A DNA stretch of 64,000 bases from Varroa destructor (GCF_002443255.2 NW_019211457.1:14483353-14547352), one strand, 5' to 3'; positions 41,503 to 53,213 are shown, counted from the first letter of the stretch. Notes: generated by a model from the letters alone, not told the origin. A program made the numbers and translations.

Positions 41503-43845
41503 CAACAAAGCACTTCTGTACAGAACAGCTTTCTATCCTGGACAATATTGTCATATTTTTTTTTAACACATGCATTAAACCATGTAACTTGCAGCAGAAT
41601 TACTGTCCAGTTCCCTCTCTGACTTATAAGTCAACAGAACTTGTGCCATTGAAACAACATACGGTTTTGGCATCATTTAATGATTTGCTCAATAACACAC
41701 TTTCTAATTCTTTGATGGACTACACCAGGAAATTGAATGTCAATATGAATTATCCCATAAAAATAGGTTGGCTCTAAGTGGACTGTGAATTTTATGTGGC
41801 AGAAATGACGATGGAGATAAGCAACGGAAATAACACTCGGACTTCTTTGCTGGTGAAGAAGTGAACTATGTCACTCGCCTTAGAATACTGACCGATTCCG
41901 ATGAATAATATTACAGTCTTCTACTGCTACCACCGCCACTATGTCCGTTTAAACCGTGGACTGATACTATGTGTTTATGGAAAGTCTTAACTTGGGCGCT
42001 AGCGCATCACCAAGAGCAGCTGATGCGAGTAATATTTGATGGAGCCGCTATTAGATTTTGCAAATGACGTGGTTTTGTTGCGGTTGAAGTGCACTATCTG
42101 CTGATCCTAGACCGATGCTATTTTGGAATAACAGTATCTGGTAACTGGTGCCAGTCCCTGTGGTTGCTGAGAGCGCGCGCAGTTTAGTGGGTTCCAGCCA
42201 ATATGAAGTTCGAAGATTCATTTTGTGTAGCGTGCGATGCAGTTTTTAGCTGGTGTGGGTTTAAGTTTAATAAAAAGATATAGCCCAGCATGCATTCAAC
42301 GACCCAAGTAAGTGGCTCGAGTTTAATGTTCGGTGTTATTGACTTAATGAAGCATTTCTGTAGTGGAGTCCGGGTGCGAAATTAAAAATCTTTAAGCTCA
42401 ATTTTAAATCAAAAAACTTCACATGTCCCTTCAGTAAATAAATAGTTACTACTGGATTATTACGGGTATGCATTGATGAACAAACCTGCTGTGATGTATC
42501 ATACAGGATAGACTTAGCTTATCCGCGTCTTATTCATACTTGCATCTTATATGCGATCAGGGAAAGAAAATACTTCTTTACTATATCTAGTATAGTGCGG
42601 ATAACTAAGATGTTGCATAGAATATTATGTGATACCTTCCGTGAAAATAGAACCGGTTGCAAAATATATATTTGATGTTTAGTAGTTGGTTATGCTTTGA
42701 AAGGGCGAGAACAGAATTTTCCAAAGTTTCTTTACCGTTTCTTGTTTAACTTGAATAGTCTAAAGATCGCTGATTTTTATTTGATGTATTTATATTGTAG
42801 CGTTGATAATTACCCCCTTTATTCATGAAGTTTCGGCTCAAAAAGTACAGCTCTGGAATAAACTTCGAAAGGTAACAAGAAAGCTAGCTCTGCGACCGCC
42901 GCGAGCGAGTGGGTTTTTTGCAAAGTTTTTCAGCGTTTCGAGATTTATAGTGTTTATATAAGTAGAAATAACGTTTGAATTGTGCTGGCCATCTTGTTTA
43001 CAGCTGTAACTGTTTTATCCTATTGTCATTTTCTGCGCAAATATTATTCGACAGTGACAAAAATGACATCTGAATTCGAGCTGTACATGTTATCTATGCA
43101 TGAGTTATGCTGCGTATTCCACAGCTTACCAACTTTGCTAGATACAAAAATGCTTCTCAGAGCAAAACCTAACAGTGGGTATGCAGGCACGATCGTTCTC
43201 TTGTTAAAGTCAAATCTTGAAAATAAATTTTTCTATAGTTTGTACTCTGATTGAATTTTCATTTTTTCTTCAATGTCAGATCGTACTTTTCACAATATCT
43301 CATAGTGATCATAATAAGCCCGTTTGTACAAGCGTGTTCAAAAAATCTTGTTTGAGGTTCTTATTCGCGGTTTAGTTATGAGTTTACTTTCCACCTCAAA
43401 CAGTAATTACTGTTACCTGTAATAGAACATTTCGCAGCTAATTTCACTACGCAATATTGGTATTAGACAGAGATCCGGGCCGTCAATAATTCACGCCCAG
43501 CTTTAAGTACGCTTTCTTCAGACCTCAGCTTGCACTTAAGGCAGCTTTGCATGATAGTGGCTTAACAGATTCTATCGTTGTTTTTGCTGATCATAACGCG
43601 TTTTTTTTCCTAGTTACCATAACGCTATATTAATAGGTTAGAAAAAATACATTCTTTTTTCATACAGAGCTTTTGCCTGTTGGTTTCGGAAAGAAACCCG
43701 GTTCCCTCATTGTTTTTTATTTCTTGACCCATAAAGAATTTATTTGGCAAGATTATTGCAATTTTTCAGCGTTGCTCAGCTAAAACAGCAGATATTCGGT
43801 TAACAATTGAATGAAACACGTACTTACAGGTTGCACATACTTAGC

Positions 43846-43855
43846 TTTATTTATT
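43846..43855 (-). terminator. Candidate polyadenylation signal of the spaetzle-like gene
   Basis: On the - strand AATAAATAAA gives two overlapping AATAAA hexamers about 280 bases past the stop codon. Confidence 0.45.
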
Positions 43856-44131
43856 ATATATAATTCATATTTTAACAAACATTCGTCTCTGTTCTGGTCC
43901 AGTATGATGCATTTATGATTCACAGCTTCTTGCTGTTACAACAAAATCAAACTCTTTACATGACCTGTTGCTAACTAGCCTGTATGACACATTTCCCAGA
44001 CCAACTAGAGTTAACTCATGTATATTCCATGCTCAAGTCATACGACATACATATGATGCTTGGCAGAAAATGTAATTTGGGAAGATCTTCAAAAGATCTT
44101 GCAGTTGTTTTATGTAGCATAGGTTTCTCTG

Positions 44132-44300
44132 CTACTTTTCGGTTTCGACAAGGCATGAGCAGGCCACCGGGAAATGGAATGTATCCATATGAAGTCCTTC
44201 TTCAAGTGACCAAGCAGCCAATCGATGTGTAGTCAACTCCTGTGAGCACACCGATTTCTGGACCGATGAGGACACGTGGGAGCAGGACATTGATGGCCAT
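44132..44300 (-). CDS. Spaetzle-like gene exon 12 (C-terminus)
   Basis: 55 codons and stop, with MSCSHVSSSVQKSVCSQ, then THRLAAWSLEEGLHMDTF and the terminal ACSC. The fold-defining C-x-C pair ends the knot. The CCxC of Drosophila Spaetzle is here a single C-S-C. Confidence 0.93.
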
Positions 44301-47300
44301 CTGCATAAGGCCAAAAAGAAGAACGGAACAAGAATGATTCTGATAAAACAACGAATACTTCGCATAATCAGTGAACTTTACTAATTATGATTGAAAAGCA
44401 CGAGTACTTTGTTTTTTACTATTTTTTTTATTCCCGATGTGTAGGACATCTAATTAGATATATGGTCTCTTTAGACAACAGTCAAGTGTAACGATATTCA
44501 TATTTATGCTCATGTAAGTATAAAAAAAACAATTAAAATTCAAGGGCTAATAGTGGTCTTCAACAACTATACCATGAATAAGCGATGGAGAAAGAATTGC
44601 GGATTTTTACTAATTTACTGTGGTATTTATCGAGTATTGTACGGTTTTAATATGGGCCATGGTTTGGGTGGCTTTATTTCATCAAGGCAGTTTCACTAGA
44701 AATAGAGATTTTCTAAGAAATCTAAATAAATAAATGTTACGAATGTCACGCCCCTTACTGACGATACATATTACTTCAGACAACTGATTCCCAAGTACGG
44801 CGGTTTCGAACTTAAACTTGTTCATCAAGTGTCCTTAAGTTTTTAAGTGAGTTTAAGCAAAAACGTTAAAATTTTATTATCACCGGAACACTTTAAAGCT
44901 TACCTGCAAGTTTCTATCCGCACAAGCTGTTCATACTTCTGGCCATTGCGCGGTGTGTCCACGTTCACGATAACCTTCCACTGGTTCTGTGTATTTTGGG
45001 CTCGTAAAGGTCGTATTGTTGCCACCTGCACGGGCAGAATCGGAAAAAAATGGGTAATACCGCCTTTTTGCTTATGCTAGACATTTGAACGGGTTCTCAT
45101 AAAATCAAAATAACCTGTTGCCTGTTGAAAGCTAGTCGTTTCTTGGAATTGGTCAACACACACACTCACCGATATGTGGAACTGTTTTTCTGTTCAGAAT
45201 GTTACCATAAATGCTATTTCTGTGTTATGGTGCATTGCTTCTTTTTTGTTTGAGTATTTCGTCGCTGTTTTCCGTAGTAGAGGTACTTAGAACAACATAT
45301 TATAGTCGCTCTATTTTTCTCAGTTTACTATAGAGTCCAAGTTTTGTTGAGTTGTCTTTGCTGGCTTTACGATCAACAGTATAACTGTACATTGAGTATG
45401 GTTAATAAATTTTAAGCGCACTACCGACCTGTGACCTGCATGCTTTTCGAAGTTCGCTTTTAGCAGCCGAATCCTTGTCTTCGCTTGTCTTATCAGGTCC
45501 GTCGTACTTCTTATTCGACTCGCCAGCCACACTCTCCTGCGGCTCCATCAAATCCGTTGCAAAAGTATCGTAGGGTTCCGCAAAAACCAATTGTTCATCT
45601 GGAATATGTGGCACCAGACGACGTGCCGTTAATGGGTCGAGAAATGCGCTTTGCATGACGGAGTCCCTGTAAGAAACGCCATTTTCTTATAATCTCCTAA
45701 TGATGCAACGCACGTTAATTGAACAGGTAAATAAATAAAGAACTTAGTCAGATGAATTTGCCAAAAGTAATATGATAATAGCATAAATAATGCGTAAATG
45801 TATGAGAAATGACTAATTTGAAATATCCAGAGGTGCGGCATTTTCGTTGAACTGCTTGCATGAAATATTTACCAAACAAATTTCATGCCATCAAATATCT
45901 CAAACTTTAGTCAACTGGTCATTGAACAAAGATTCATCACGCAATCATAATATTTTCGAGATAGGCAACACTGGGCAGGTTTGTCCATCATGTCTACAAT
46001 ATCAGGCACTAACAACGGCTAGATCGAGCCAAACCGGTTGTTTAATTTACTTCATTCGATGGTATTATTTCAAATCTAATTGTAGCCTTGGAGGCAATCG
46101 GTCAATGCTAACCTTGGGTAGTTAACGTCTTCCGTACAATACGTCGCATTATGAGACTTCATATCGGATGCAGCCGCGCATTGTGGATGCTGAAACAAGA
46201 ACGACAAGGAAGAATTAACTACAGGATCGTCTTGTTCTCGGAAGTATTCGACAACTTGCAATGCGTTTTGCATAGGAAACGCACATAGTGCCCGGTCTGT
46301 TATCACAAATGCCTACCGAACTTAGCCATTCTGCCATAACTCGACAGGAATTTTAGCCCCATATAAATAAAATGCAGTACAAAACAGCATTACAATTTAA
46401 ATCGGCCTAACCTGTTGGTGCTGCTCATGATACTTGAGATCCGGAACTGGGGGAGTTTTTGTAGACGCTGTTTGCGCAGGGTGAAAGTTGCCACCGGGCA
46501 AAATGGCGTATGGCCGAGAATCTCTCTGACTGTTTTGGACCACAGACAAGTGGCCCACTTTATTAGGCGATATTTGAATGGCACCGTGCTGCAAGAGATT
46601 GTAGGTTGTTAGGGTCGTTTTGACACCAAAAATAAAGGACCATAAAGGCATTCACTGTCAGAAATTTGTCTTGACAATTAATTACGAACTGGAGCATTTT
46701 TGTCTAGTCAGTCCTTAATCATTTTGCCTAAGCTAAGGGCGTGTACACTGATTCTTACGGGTTTAGGAAACTCAGAGGAGTTCATAGAAATTTTTGTCTG
46801 ATATGGAACCATGTCATGATTATTATTATAAAACACAATACAATAAAGTGATCGTACAGGGGGACTACGGCCTGCCTGCATGTAATTCGCTCATTGCGGA
46901 AAATTTTCCATTCTGCCAGCGATGCCATCTCTTCCACTTGCTCTTATATAGGTATAAAAAGAGGGAATCGGTTAAAAGCACATGTGGAGATTTGGAATTA
47001 CAGACATAGAACATCACTGTTGTCTTAGTCTTTCAATCCTTTTATAATCATTGTTTGTTGTCGTCGTTATTATTATTGTTATTTAGATGAATACGGTTGA
47101 ACTCACTCACTCACATTTTTGAGCTATGACTTTCCTGTGTTCATTTTCGCTTGCTTAGTGTTGATAGAAAGAAAACACTTGATTCGCTTTTAGCAACGAC
47201 GGTTTTGTGGCGGGTAATAGTTAGTAGTAGTTAAAATCGTTGTTGTATTTAGCTGCGCATCCAGCCTTCCTCTACCAGGAACAAGATACTTTACATTTAA

Positions 47301-50300
47301 CTATACATGTTATAGCTTCAAAAGTAGTTTATAATAAGTACGATTTGTTGGTCAGAGGGGTGCCATATAATAGCACATTGCAGCTATTACAATATGCGGC
47401 AACTGATTTACCTGTGAGCCAGCAAATGGTACACTGATTTCATGGAGTCCGAGATCGTTATTGCCTACCCCGTTATACTCGAATGCATTTCCGGGCAGAT
47501 TTGTCCTAGAAGGTCATATTTTCAAAATCAGATTGATGTACTATCAGCGCATGTCGAGATGAGAGCAGAATGTTTTCGTATATATGATAACAAACGTTGG
47601 TGTTGTGTGATTATATACATATATACATTTGCGAGCATTCCTGTAGACAACAATCTATGAACCTCATGATCGCGATTGCTCTCGCGAGCCACTTTGCTTC
47701 GCAGTATATTTGCGTTTAAAATCTGGTATCACAAGCAAACTTCACAAAATAAACAACAACTATGGTTCGTAAATCGTACGGAAGTATTGCTATACGGATG
47801 CTAGCTGAGATCACTCCATGGCATTCACCCTCTTTCAATATTTTCACACTGAAAACTGAGTAGCGGTGAGCATTATAATAACGATCTTAACAAATCTCAA
47901 ACAAAAACGGAAACGTTCCTGTATTTATCCTCTATGCATATTGTAGTATTAGGGTCGATATAAGAGTTGCTCCATACATAAATTGGCTGTCATCGCCGCT
48001 ACAGAATCGACAAACACGACGAACGTTACTCTCGTGTGAGCTTCGCCTTCAATCAGCTTCACCGCCCACGAAGCGGAGCATCAGTGAGACCATTAAATCT
48101 GCTGTAGAAATATCTTGTAGATGAAACGAAATGGGGATGCATCAGTGGGCTTGTGACCAGAGTCGCCGTAATGACCGATGCTGAGTTACACCACGACAGT
48201 TACGACGATACTACAAGCTTACATATTGAAACCACGATCGATCCAATTCGTTGATGTAACAACTACTGGTTTAATGATTCATCGTCTTATGATACCCATA
48301 CTTATTCCACTTACTCGACTATATATGCTAGTAATTTTGTTACGGTCATTTGATATATGCAGTGAGCCGTCAGGACGCGTGGCGCGTGGGATGACTCAAG
48401 GGGAATATAGCATCTATGATATATATGGGTGCTCATATTTAATCTGGATATAGCGCAGACTTTTACCTATGGTCCGTTTGGCCATTATGGAAGCTTCCTC
48501 GGAATGGCAATTCCAAGTCGCTGTTGGCTGATAGACTGGCGGACAAATATTGACGTTTTCCTTCAAGACCGGCGAATTCTGAAGAACATGGAACCATTAA
48601 ATTAGCGAGCAAAAAAATAATCGAAACGTGCCGTCATATTTTATATAGCTTGCAGTTGATGTTTCGTAATATGGTAAGCAAGTAGAACATCAGACGGCTA
48701 GCTGCTGCGTGTGAATGAGAAATGCGCTTGTCACAGCTGATGAATCCAGACCATTATTATTATTATTATGGGGTGTTGTAACATGTTAGGTCAAGTAAGC
48801 AACTGCATTCTATGTTCATCTTGTAGAAAGAATATTTTTATTTCGTGCAGGTTCATTTAACCAACCGTCTAAAGAGGTGTTGACCATTTCCTAGTCACTT
48901 CGAATTTTTTTACCTCATATGTCTCTGTGAATTTTTCCGTTTGCTTTGTTGTTCCACACCGACGAAAAAATAACACTTACGTGTTCTAGCTGTTTAATCC
49001 GACAGACGAGAATCAGAGCTGAGTGCGTGGAATGAATATATCTAGGTGCTTTATCTAATAAAGGCCAACCATCAACGGGCGTATACATCTTAAAAATACC
49101 ATTTTCTCCAGTAGCGAAGTTCAAATTGTGACTGTTGAAATAGAAGTTCTCGCTGTAATCATCGAAACTCTGTTTGATTGAGGGATTGTAGATTCTGCCT
49201 GGAACAGGATCGTTTTGTTGAGCTGGAAAAAGTCCTGAGTTACCGGTGTCTGCATGAGTGGACAATCCGAAATTCGGAACCGGCTGACCAAACATCCTTC
49301 TGAAATGCCCCATCATTGCAGAACAATAGTTGTTCAGCAAAGGCAACGTTTTTGCGAATCGCGTTACACCCATTTTAGATCTGAGGCCTATTTGATGTTT
49401 GAATGATGGAATACCGCGCACCTTGGATATTGTCGACCGGATCTTTTACTTCTGATCAAGATCGTCGTAAAAATAACAATAGCCTCAAAAACCAGTCTCA
49501 AAATTACTTAAAATCAACGGCGTAAATAATTTTGGGAAACTGGTATGATCGAATGAGGTATTTTTGGATCCAGAAACTAACAACAGCCTAATTCCAAAAC
49601 TGGCTTGGTAAATGCGTGAATAAAAATTTTTGGTAAGTTTTCTCTTTTCTTTTTAGCTGATAGTTTTATTAGTTTTGTCCGTTTTCAACCTGCAGTGTTT
49701 GTACTTTTCTAATTAGTTAATTACTGATTATTGATCAATCACCGGACGTTTATCATTAAACCAAAGATTTTTATGCGTCCGCAATTTTCACAGATCTAAT
49801 AGATTTACGTTCATCCCGAAATGTAGTGATAATATCAAAAAACTTTTTTTATTTATTCAGTTTTATCAATAGCAATAATGCAGTGGTTAGTCGATTATAC
49901 CTAGCTATACATCTTTGTTCAGCGCTACAACCTGTCGCAAGTATTGCTGCTGACGTCGAAATCGAATGGTCACCACTAAGCTTACAGGCACTAGATACCA
50001 GGAAATCTTCCAAGCAAAAATGATCAAACGAAGATAAGCATTGTCTTACCCGTAACTGGATTCGGCTCCACTATACAAGTTTCCTACAAATCGTTGTCTG
50101 TAACCTCCTTGGCCAATTGAGCTGATCGAAAAGGCGTTACTTTCTGTGAAATAAAAAAATAGCTACTTGTGTATGTGTCTCTAAATATTAAGGTGAATAT
50201 TTAGGTTTATTTATTTAATCATACACCGAATTGTCCTTATATGGTTATTCCTTTAGCTGTCAGGACAAACGATTATTTAGCTCAATGTTCCGGTACAGAA

Positions 50301-52100
50301 TTTTTACTGCAACTCTGATCCGATAGCTTTACAATAATGAAACTCCATAGTTAAGACTAAATTGTAAGAACACGCAAACGCCTTAAAAAAAGCAGAGTTT
50401 ATTTCAGGTGTCGGCGTTCCATCCTGTAAGATATGCCATAGTCAAAATTATTCGGACCTTTTCTCGTTGGGATTGAAGCACAGCGTGAGCACTTTTGTAC
50501 GTACGTATTTGTGGCGCCTCTGGCACATACAGCGAGCCGGGACTTGCTGCGTATGTATCGAAGAATGTGTCTTGAAAAGTTCCTTCGGGTGATATTGGCC
50601 GCACAGCTGGAAGACCCTGCAGTGGGAAGCCATTTGCCTCATGCTCGACGTACATAGGGTTACTGAAATTTTTAGTTTTTTTTTGCCCAGATGCTGCTCC
50701 GTTAGCGATAGAATTCTCCTGAACGAAACCGTATTGACCAGGAGAACTGGAGTCATAATTTGGAACGTGTGTTTTGACTAATTCTTGTTGAATCCCGTGT
50801 GACTGATGACGAGTAGAATGTTGCGAGCGCCGACGACTCTCGTTCGAGCTAGCAGGTGGCATCTCGCTATATCCTGCAGAGGCTGGTTGAAGAGGCATTC
50901 CGTGAATAGAAGAATTATGTCTTCCGTCGTTTTCGTTAGTGAGAACTTCCTGCTGGATAATACGCAAAGTACAATAATTAAGTATTCTCGACAGTATAAT
51001 CAGTACACCTTGGTTCCTAAAATTACGTTGATTTTGATATGACACACCGCATTTGTCTATTACAACGTTCAAGCGAGTTTTACCCAGGATGGCTAGAATT
51101 TTATTGATTTTCTTAACACTACAAATAGCGATAAACTATTTTTTAAGATTAATTAGCACTTACTAGCATTCATCCCAATGCCTTTTATCTCTGCTCTGCA
51201 TTCGTACCTGTTTAAAAATGTGTGCTTTACTTCGAGAGCTTTCGGAAGCATTTGTATTGGGGTATGGTAGTGCATAAGATTGAGTAACCGAGGTTGAGGC
51301 AGTATCCTTGTGATTTTCTAACAAGTCTTTATCGTCTTGCTGTTCCTGTCTCAGCTTTGGCATATTGTTCTTCGCGAGACTGTCAACGATTGCCGATAAG
51401 GTCTGGATGCCCACGTTTATGTCTTTCGTCTTGCCTGGCGTCTTTACTTTAGAAGAAGTCCTCGTTTGGAGTGAATGAAGTTGGTGATGAGTTCTCCCGT
51501 AAAGAGGCTGTGAGAACGGCTTATTCCTTTGAGCTGTGACTTTCGGAGCAGCATTTTTGCCCTCGTCGATAGTTTCGCGCTTTACTGATTCATCATGCAA
51601 CGATTTCTCGGCTACATTTCCAAGAGTAACTGGCGCTGTATACGTCGAAGCGTGTAGTTCACTGAGAAATTTTTGCCCCACCGAGGGCGTATGCTCTCGG
51701 CGATTTGCTGTGAAATAGCCTTTCATATTTAAACGAACAAGAATTACCTTAGTTCATTGAAAAACTTTCAAATCGCTAAAACGTAAAAAGTCTACTATTA
51801 ATTCAATACTATACAAGAACTCGTTTTTAAATTGTTTAATAAAATTGTTTAGTTGTAGGTCATGAATCTTTCTCTTTTTTTTTTCGTAATTAAAACAGCA
51901 AAATCACCATTATAGAAAATGCCTTTTATTTTTTAATTATAAAAAAAATTACCTCTTCCTTCCCTTGGTCGATATTTTAAACTAAGCGGGGCCCCCTTTT
52001 CAATGGTGGAGTCCAACAGTTCCTCTACAAGAGCGATATCATCGCTTTCAAGGAGGTCTAACTCATCTAGTATGTCGCTGCTTGAAACCTTCACCATAAT
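44132..52100 (-). CDS. Spaetzle-family secreted ligand precursor (cystine-knot), at least 12 exons
   Basis: Joined exons 52100-51953, 51707-51208, 50949-50505, 50143-50050, 49299-49100, 48578-48467, 47505-47412, 46588-46412, 46189-46113, 45666-45429, 45025-44904 and 44300-44132 keep one frame through every phase and give about 790 aa from the ATG at 52097. The C-terminal third identifies it: TYCTEDVNYPR (605-615) is the spaetzle motif before the cystine domain, and the knot is ACRSQVATIRPLRAQ..QWKVIVNVD, then ETC, MSC, SVCSQ..THRL, GLHMDTFHFPVACSC. Knot cysteines are 691, 734, 741, 753, 782 and 784. The family activates Toll receptors after proteolytic release of the knot. Basic sites at 630-631 (ARR) and 688-689 (RK) are possible cuts. 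The first ~590 residues are polar, low-complexity and Ser/Asn/Gln-rich, as in long spaetzle paralogues. No signal peptide is encoded, so one or more 5' exons are missing. The subtype cannot be assigned. Confidence 0.88.
44904..45025 (-). CDS. Spaetzle-like gene exon 11 (cystine knot)
   Basis: Encodes VATIRPLRAQNTQNQWKVIV, NVDTPRNGQKYEQLVRIETC and two bases of Arg. It matches the family pattern of a W-x-IVN strand followed by the E-x-C strand. Donor GTAAGC. Confidence 0.93.
45429..45666 (-). CDS. Spaetzle-like gene exon 10
   Basis: 79 codons from DSVMQSAFLDPLTARRLVPH to RKACRSQ, bringing the first knot cysteine. The middle is acidic and lysine-rich (EDKDSAAKSE), a likely protease-exposed linker. 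The donor CAG|GTCGGT is poor, but it is the one that keeps frame. Confidence 0.85.
46113..46189 (-). CDS. Spaetzle-like gene exon 9 (CTEDVNYP motif)
   Basis: 77 bp starting HPQCAAASDMKSHNATYC. The Tyr-Cys-x3-Val-x-Tyr-Pro motif is the family hallmark just before the cystine domain. The acceptor TTCTTGTTTCAG is strong; the donor GTTAGC falls inside an Arg codon. Confidence 0.88.
46412..46588 (-). CDS. Spaetzle-like gene exon 8
   Basis: 59 codons from HGAIQISPNKVGHLSVVQ to YHEQHQQ, after a pyrimidine-rich acceptor ending TCTCTTGCAG. The donor is GTTAGG. It contains a Pro-rich stretch (TKTPPVPD). Confidence 0.8.
47412..47505 (-). CDS. Spaetzle-like gene exon 7
   Basis: 94 bp after GACCTTCTAG, encoding TNLPGNAFEYNGVGNNDLGL to AGSQ. 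The other two frames hit stops. The donor CAG|GTAAAT is phase 0. Confidence 0.7.
48467..48578 (-). CDS. Spaetzle-like gene exon 6
   Basis: 112 bp after GTTCTTCAG. The frame that fits exon 7 encodes FAGLEGKRQYLSASL to NGQTDH. A second frame is also open throughout (NSPVLKENVNICPPVYQP and on). The donor is GTAAAA. Confidence 0.65.
49100..49299 (-). CDS. Spaetzle-like gene exon 5
   Basis: Starts RMFGQPVPNFGLSTHAD after GGCATTTCAG. The phase-compatible donor is the weak ATG|GTATTT at 49099. A much better donor, CAC|GTAAGT, lies 119 bases on at 48980, with the frame open all the way, but it is out of phase with exon 6. Confidence 0.62.
50050..50143 (-). CDS. Spaetzle-like gene exon 4
   Basis: 94 bp, encoding SNAFSISSIGQGGYRQRF to SSYG. 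Only one frame is open, and it fits the exons on both sides. Acceptor TTTATTTCACAG, donor GTAAGA. Confidence 0.75.
50505..50949 (-). CDS. Spaetzle-like gene exon 3
   Basis: Starts EVLTNENDGRHN after CAGCAG; a tandem acceptor (NAGNAG) would add one Gln. It ends at a GTACGT donor inside a GTACGTAC repeat. Only the upstream GT keeps the phase needed by the next exon. The content is Ser/Pro/Asn-rich. Confidence 0.75.
51208..51707 (-). CDS. Spaetzle-like gene exon 2
   Basis: 500 bp after a TATTTCACAG acceptor, starting (A)NRREHTPSVGQKFLSE, low-complexity and polar. The donor is CAG|GTACGA, phase 0. Confidence 0.75.
51953..52100 (-). CDS. Spaetzle-like gene, first confidently modelled exon
   Basis: Encodes IMVKVSSSDILDELDLLES and 30 more residues, acidic and helical. 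The acceptor CACAACTTCCAG suggests it is internal. An in-frame ATG lies at 52097 and another upstream at 52121. It ends G|GTAATT, one base into an Ala codon. Confidence 0.6.
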
Positions 52101-52179
52101 CTGGAAGTTGTGACAGGCCAATGCAAGGTTATGAGTTCCTCAAATCATCCAAACAATATACAATGTTATCTATAGATAC

Positions 52180-52260
52180 GAAAACGATAGGGTGTATTAA
52201 GTAGGGTTTTCTTGGCTGACACTTGTCCTGGAATGCCTCACAGCTTTCCAGCTCTGAACT
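52180..52260 (-). CDS. Candidate further 5' exon of the spaetzle-like gene
   Basis: 81 bp between an acceptor TATACAACAG and a donor TTC|GTATCT, phase 0 on both sides, encoding SSELESCEAFQDKCQPRKPY and seven more. A 79-bp GT-AG intron would join it in frame to 52100. Acceptor strength is modest and no homology was recognised. Confidence 0.3.
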
Positions 52261-53114
52261 CTGTTGTATACTACTATAGGAAACCATTAGGTGCGCCTGT
52301 TCGATGTCCGACCGAGCGGTGTATTAGCACAAAATAACATGTAATGAATGAAAGAAAACAAAAGTGTAGTAACGCGAGTGAACCACAGCAAGCTCTTAAA
52401 CTCATAGACCTACGGCTGACGCGCTGGGTCTATGACTGTCTCAAGTTTTACGTCCCGCACTTCTGTTAAGGATTGTTTTAGAAGGCCGGCGGCTCCTTTC
52501 TGTCTGCCCCGCCTATGAACCTAGCCCAAGTAGTAGTTAGTAAGTTTAGTAAACCAACACGTCACCACTATACTGGAATCAAGACGACTACTCTAGATAA
52601 AGCCGATGATATTGAAATCGGCTGAACTGAAATTTTTGTGCACCCAGATTTTTGTTCCCCGTGCATTTAAGCAATATGCATAATTATTGAGCCAATGGTA
52701 ACATTAGCTCACATTTTGCCCTGTGCTTAATGCTGTCCCATCCTGGTTGATGCTCGTTTTACCTATATCATCCCCCAAACATATGAAATTCCTTGAAGAA
52801 TCTCATCTTATTTTTGAAAATTAGCTAAGTCAATGCGTGCTCGTCTCGTAGCACCTTCTCCCTTGAGCGTTTCCGTAGGACTGATCACTGCTTGCTACAG
52901 TAAGGCAATGGCTTTCTCGGAGAGAGCTTCCGCCATGAGTAGGACGATGATGACACATAGTAGGATAAATACGTTTGCTTCATTACGATCCTCACCTCAG
53001 CACTCATCATTTTCGTTATCAAATGGGTGAATTAATATCAGAACAAACTATCAAGGCAGAAATTTGCTAAAAAATACGCAGCCAGTTTGAACCCCCTATA
53101 GTGTGGGGCTAGGT

Positions 53115-53213
53115 GCAGTTTAGTTCCCGTAACAGCTTATTGGGTAACAACTTGCATGCTAATCTTAGGCCCAAGTTGTGGTCTAAATTCGAACCCAGGC
53201 ATAGACACACGGT
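53115..53213 (+). repeat. tRNA-like fragment, possible SINE
   Basis: A box-B-like core AAATTCGAACCC (53185-53196) lies about 60 bases after GTGCAGTTTAGTTCCC, a loose box A. Order and spacing resemble 63315-63405. Stems are not tRNA-like. Confidence 0.25.

Larger units (their letters stand above)
40377..44131. other. Region between GOSR2 and the spaetzle-like gene
   Basis: 3.8 kb, AT-rich. It should contain the GOSR2 promoter (near 40.4 kb) and the 3' UTR of the spaetzle-like gene (near 43.9 kb). It also has a (TA)n microsatellite at 41456-41500 and a very weak reverse-transcriptase-like motif near 42050. No gene could be supported. Confidence 0.6.

Noticed and set aside
52920..53000. Hydrophobic - strand run VFILLCVIIVLLMAEA as a signal peptide
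   Set aside because: There is no ATG before the hydrophobic core, a stop follows soon after in frame, and no acceptor or donor rescues it.
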